A DNA stretch of 64,000 nucleotides from Schistosoma haematobium (Eukaryota > Platyhelminthes > Trematoda > Strigeidida > Schistosomatidae): NCBI RefSeq assembly GCF_000699445.3, contig NC_067200.1, positions 16,126,510-16,190,509 of the forward strand, written 5' to 3'. Below are positions 63,380 to 64,000 of this stretch, in pieces; positions within the stretch are counted from its first letter, which is position 1, and each line of letters opens with the position of its first letter. A program made the position numbers and the translations under genes. The notes below the pieces were generated by a model. That model was not told where the DNA came from and ran no database searches. It was given only the letters and a program-made list of their open reading frames with translations.

Positions 63380-63905
63380 CCCATGTACCAAGTACAGATT
63401 TATGTTATTTTATTTTATTTCAACACATAGATAATGGTACAAAGAGGCACCAAATACATATGCGACACACAAATCTCATTCGATATGAGTGAGGGCTGTG
63501 ATACTGCCTGGGTGCCCAAACCGAAGCAGGTGGTTATCTTGGGGGGCCACTCCTCGAGCCTTCGACCTGAAGTTCTGATCCACAAGGCAGTGGAGCATCG
63601 TCAGGAGATGCAGTCCGATGAAAGCCAGTGACCAACAATTGGTTCATACGCCATTTGTTCCTTCAGGATACTGGAGCCCATGTGCAACATGGATTTGGTT
63701 TGGGATCCGGTTAAAGCGCCGGACATTCGCTTTTCGTCCTCTCATTTTCACAAACAACACCCCCGCCATGAGAAGACAGTGAGTAGGACTTCCCTGGCAG
63801 AGGCTATATACCCGTGGCCATGTGAGAGCATTTCGAGAGGGAGAGCGGACTCTCCCCACTCTCGGCCGTACCAGGGCATTTGGGGGCTATGTACTCAGCT
63901 TTGAG
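63380..63905 (-). mobile_element. End-only derivative of RTE family II
   Basis: The minus strand starts with the family II leader (AAATGCCCTGGTACGGC; CGAAAAGCGAATGTCCGGCG; CTTCGGTTTGGGCACCC), as at 37,480-37,925. About 40 bases after the leader it passes into the family II 3' end (TTTGGTGCCTCTTTGTACCA) and an AATAA-type tail (AAATAAAATAAAATAA). No endonuclease or RT remains. The plus-strand frames here are shadows. The element may be a non-autonomous form that keeps both ends. Confidence 0.7.
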
Positions 63906-64000
63906 CCACACTAATTGTATAATGTATAGCAATACTACCCGGATGCTGATATCCGAGTAGGTGAACAGAGTTTCTAATCGGGGACCTACTAGTTGAAAGC

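Noticed and set aside
63434..63904. Three frames on both strands in a GC-richer block
   Set aside because: The block is the leader of RTE family II (compare 37,480-37,925), so the frames are incidental.

Overview
This window reads as AT-rich nuclear DNA of a digenean flatworm, most probably a blood fluke (Schistosoma or a close relative). The evidence is the repeat content: SR2-like RTE retrotransposons ending in ACTG-type tails, Penelope-like elements with a GIY-YIG endonuclease, Kabuki/CsRn1-type Gypsy elements primed by tRNA-Trp, and SM-alpha-like SINEs that carry hammerhead ribozymes. I cannot fix the species from the sequence alone.

Two host genes can be supported, both on the minus strand. 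The larger (29,700 to at least 58,916) encodes a classical protein tyrosine phosphatase catalytic domain. Nine exons can be placed. They join in phase from the substrate-loop exon to the stop, and they keep the WPD aspartate, the active-site Cys and Arg (HCTAGVGRTG) and the Q-loop. Its large introns hold most of the retroelements of the second half of the window. The second gene (18,927 to 25,108, probably longer) is a chain of six small exons of 57 to 84 nt. Every one is a multiple of three and phase 1 at both ends, encoding a low-complexity, Ser/Arg-rich protein that I do not recognise.

Layout. 640-6,025: a CR1-like ORF1 relic (PHD finger plus RRM-like domain) split by a nearly full-length SR2-like element with a perfect 12-bp target duplication. 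7,367-12,005: a decayed Gypsy element (5' LTR, tRNA-Trp primer site, protease, RT, RNase H, integrase), with a reversed solo LTR of the same family in its RNase H. 12,940-13,430: a CR1-type RT fragment. 16-18 kb: a SINE relic and a 5'-truncated SR2-like copy. 18.9-25.1 kb: the small-exon gene, with SR2-like 3' fragments in its introns, one of them nested inside another. 25.8-27.1 kb: a Penelope-like element. 29.7-58.9 kb: the phosphatase gene, with RTE families, Penelope fragments, LTR-like repeats, ribozyme-bearing SINEs and a composite repeat-flanked RTE fragment between its exons. 59.0-61.4 kb: a short LTR retrotransposon with almost identical LTRs and a truncated interior. The window ends in an end-only derivative of an RTE element.

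No mobile element here appears to keep an intact protein set. The interest lies in insertion chronology (three nested insertions with readable target duplications), recurrent internal deletion of RTE elements, sequence sharing between inverted copies, and ribozyme-containing SINEs. Family names are assigned by motif and recalled resemblance; no database search was possible.
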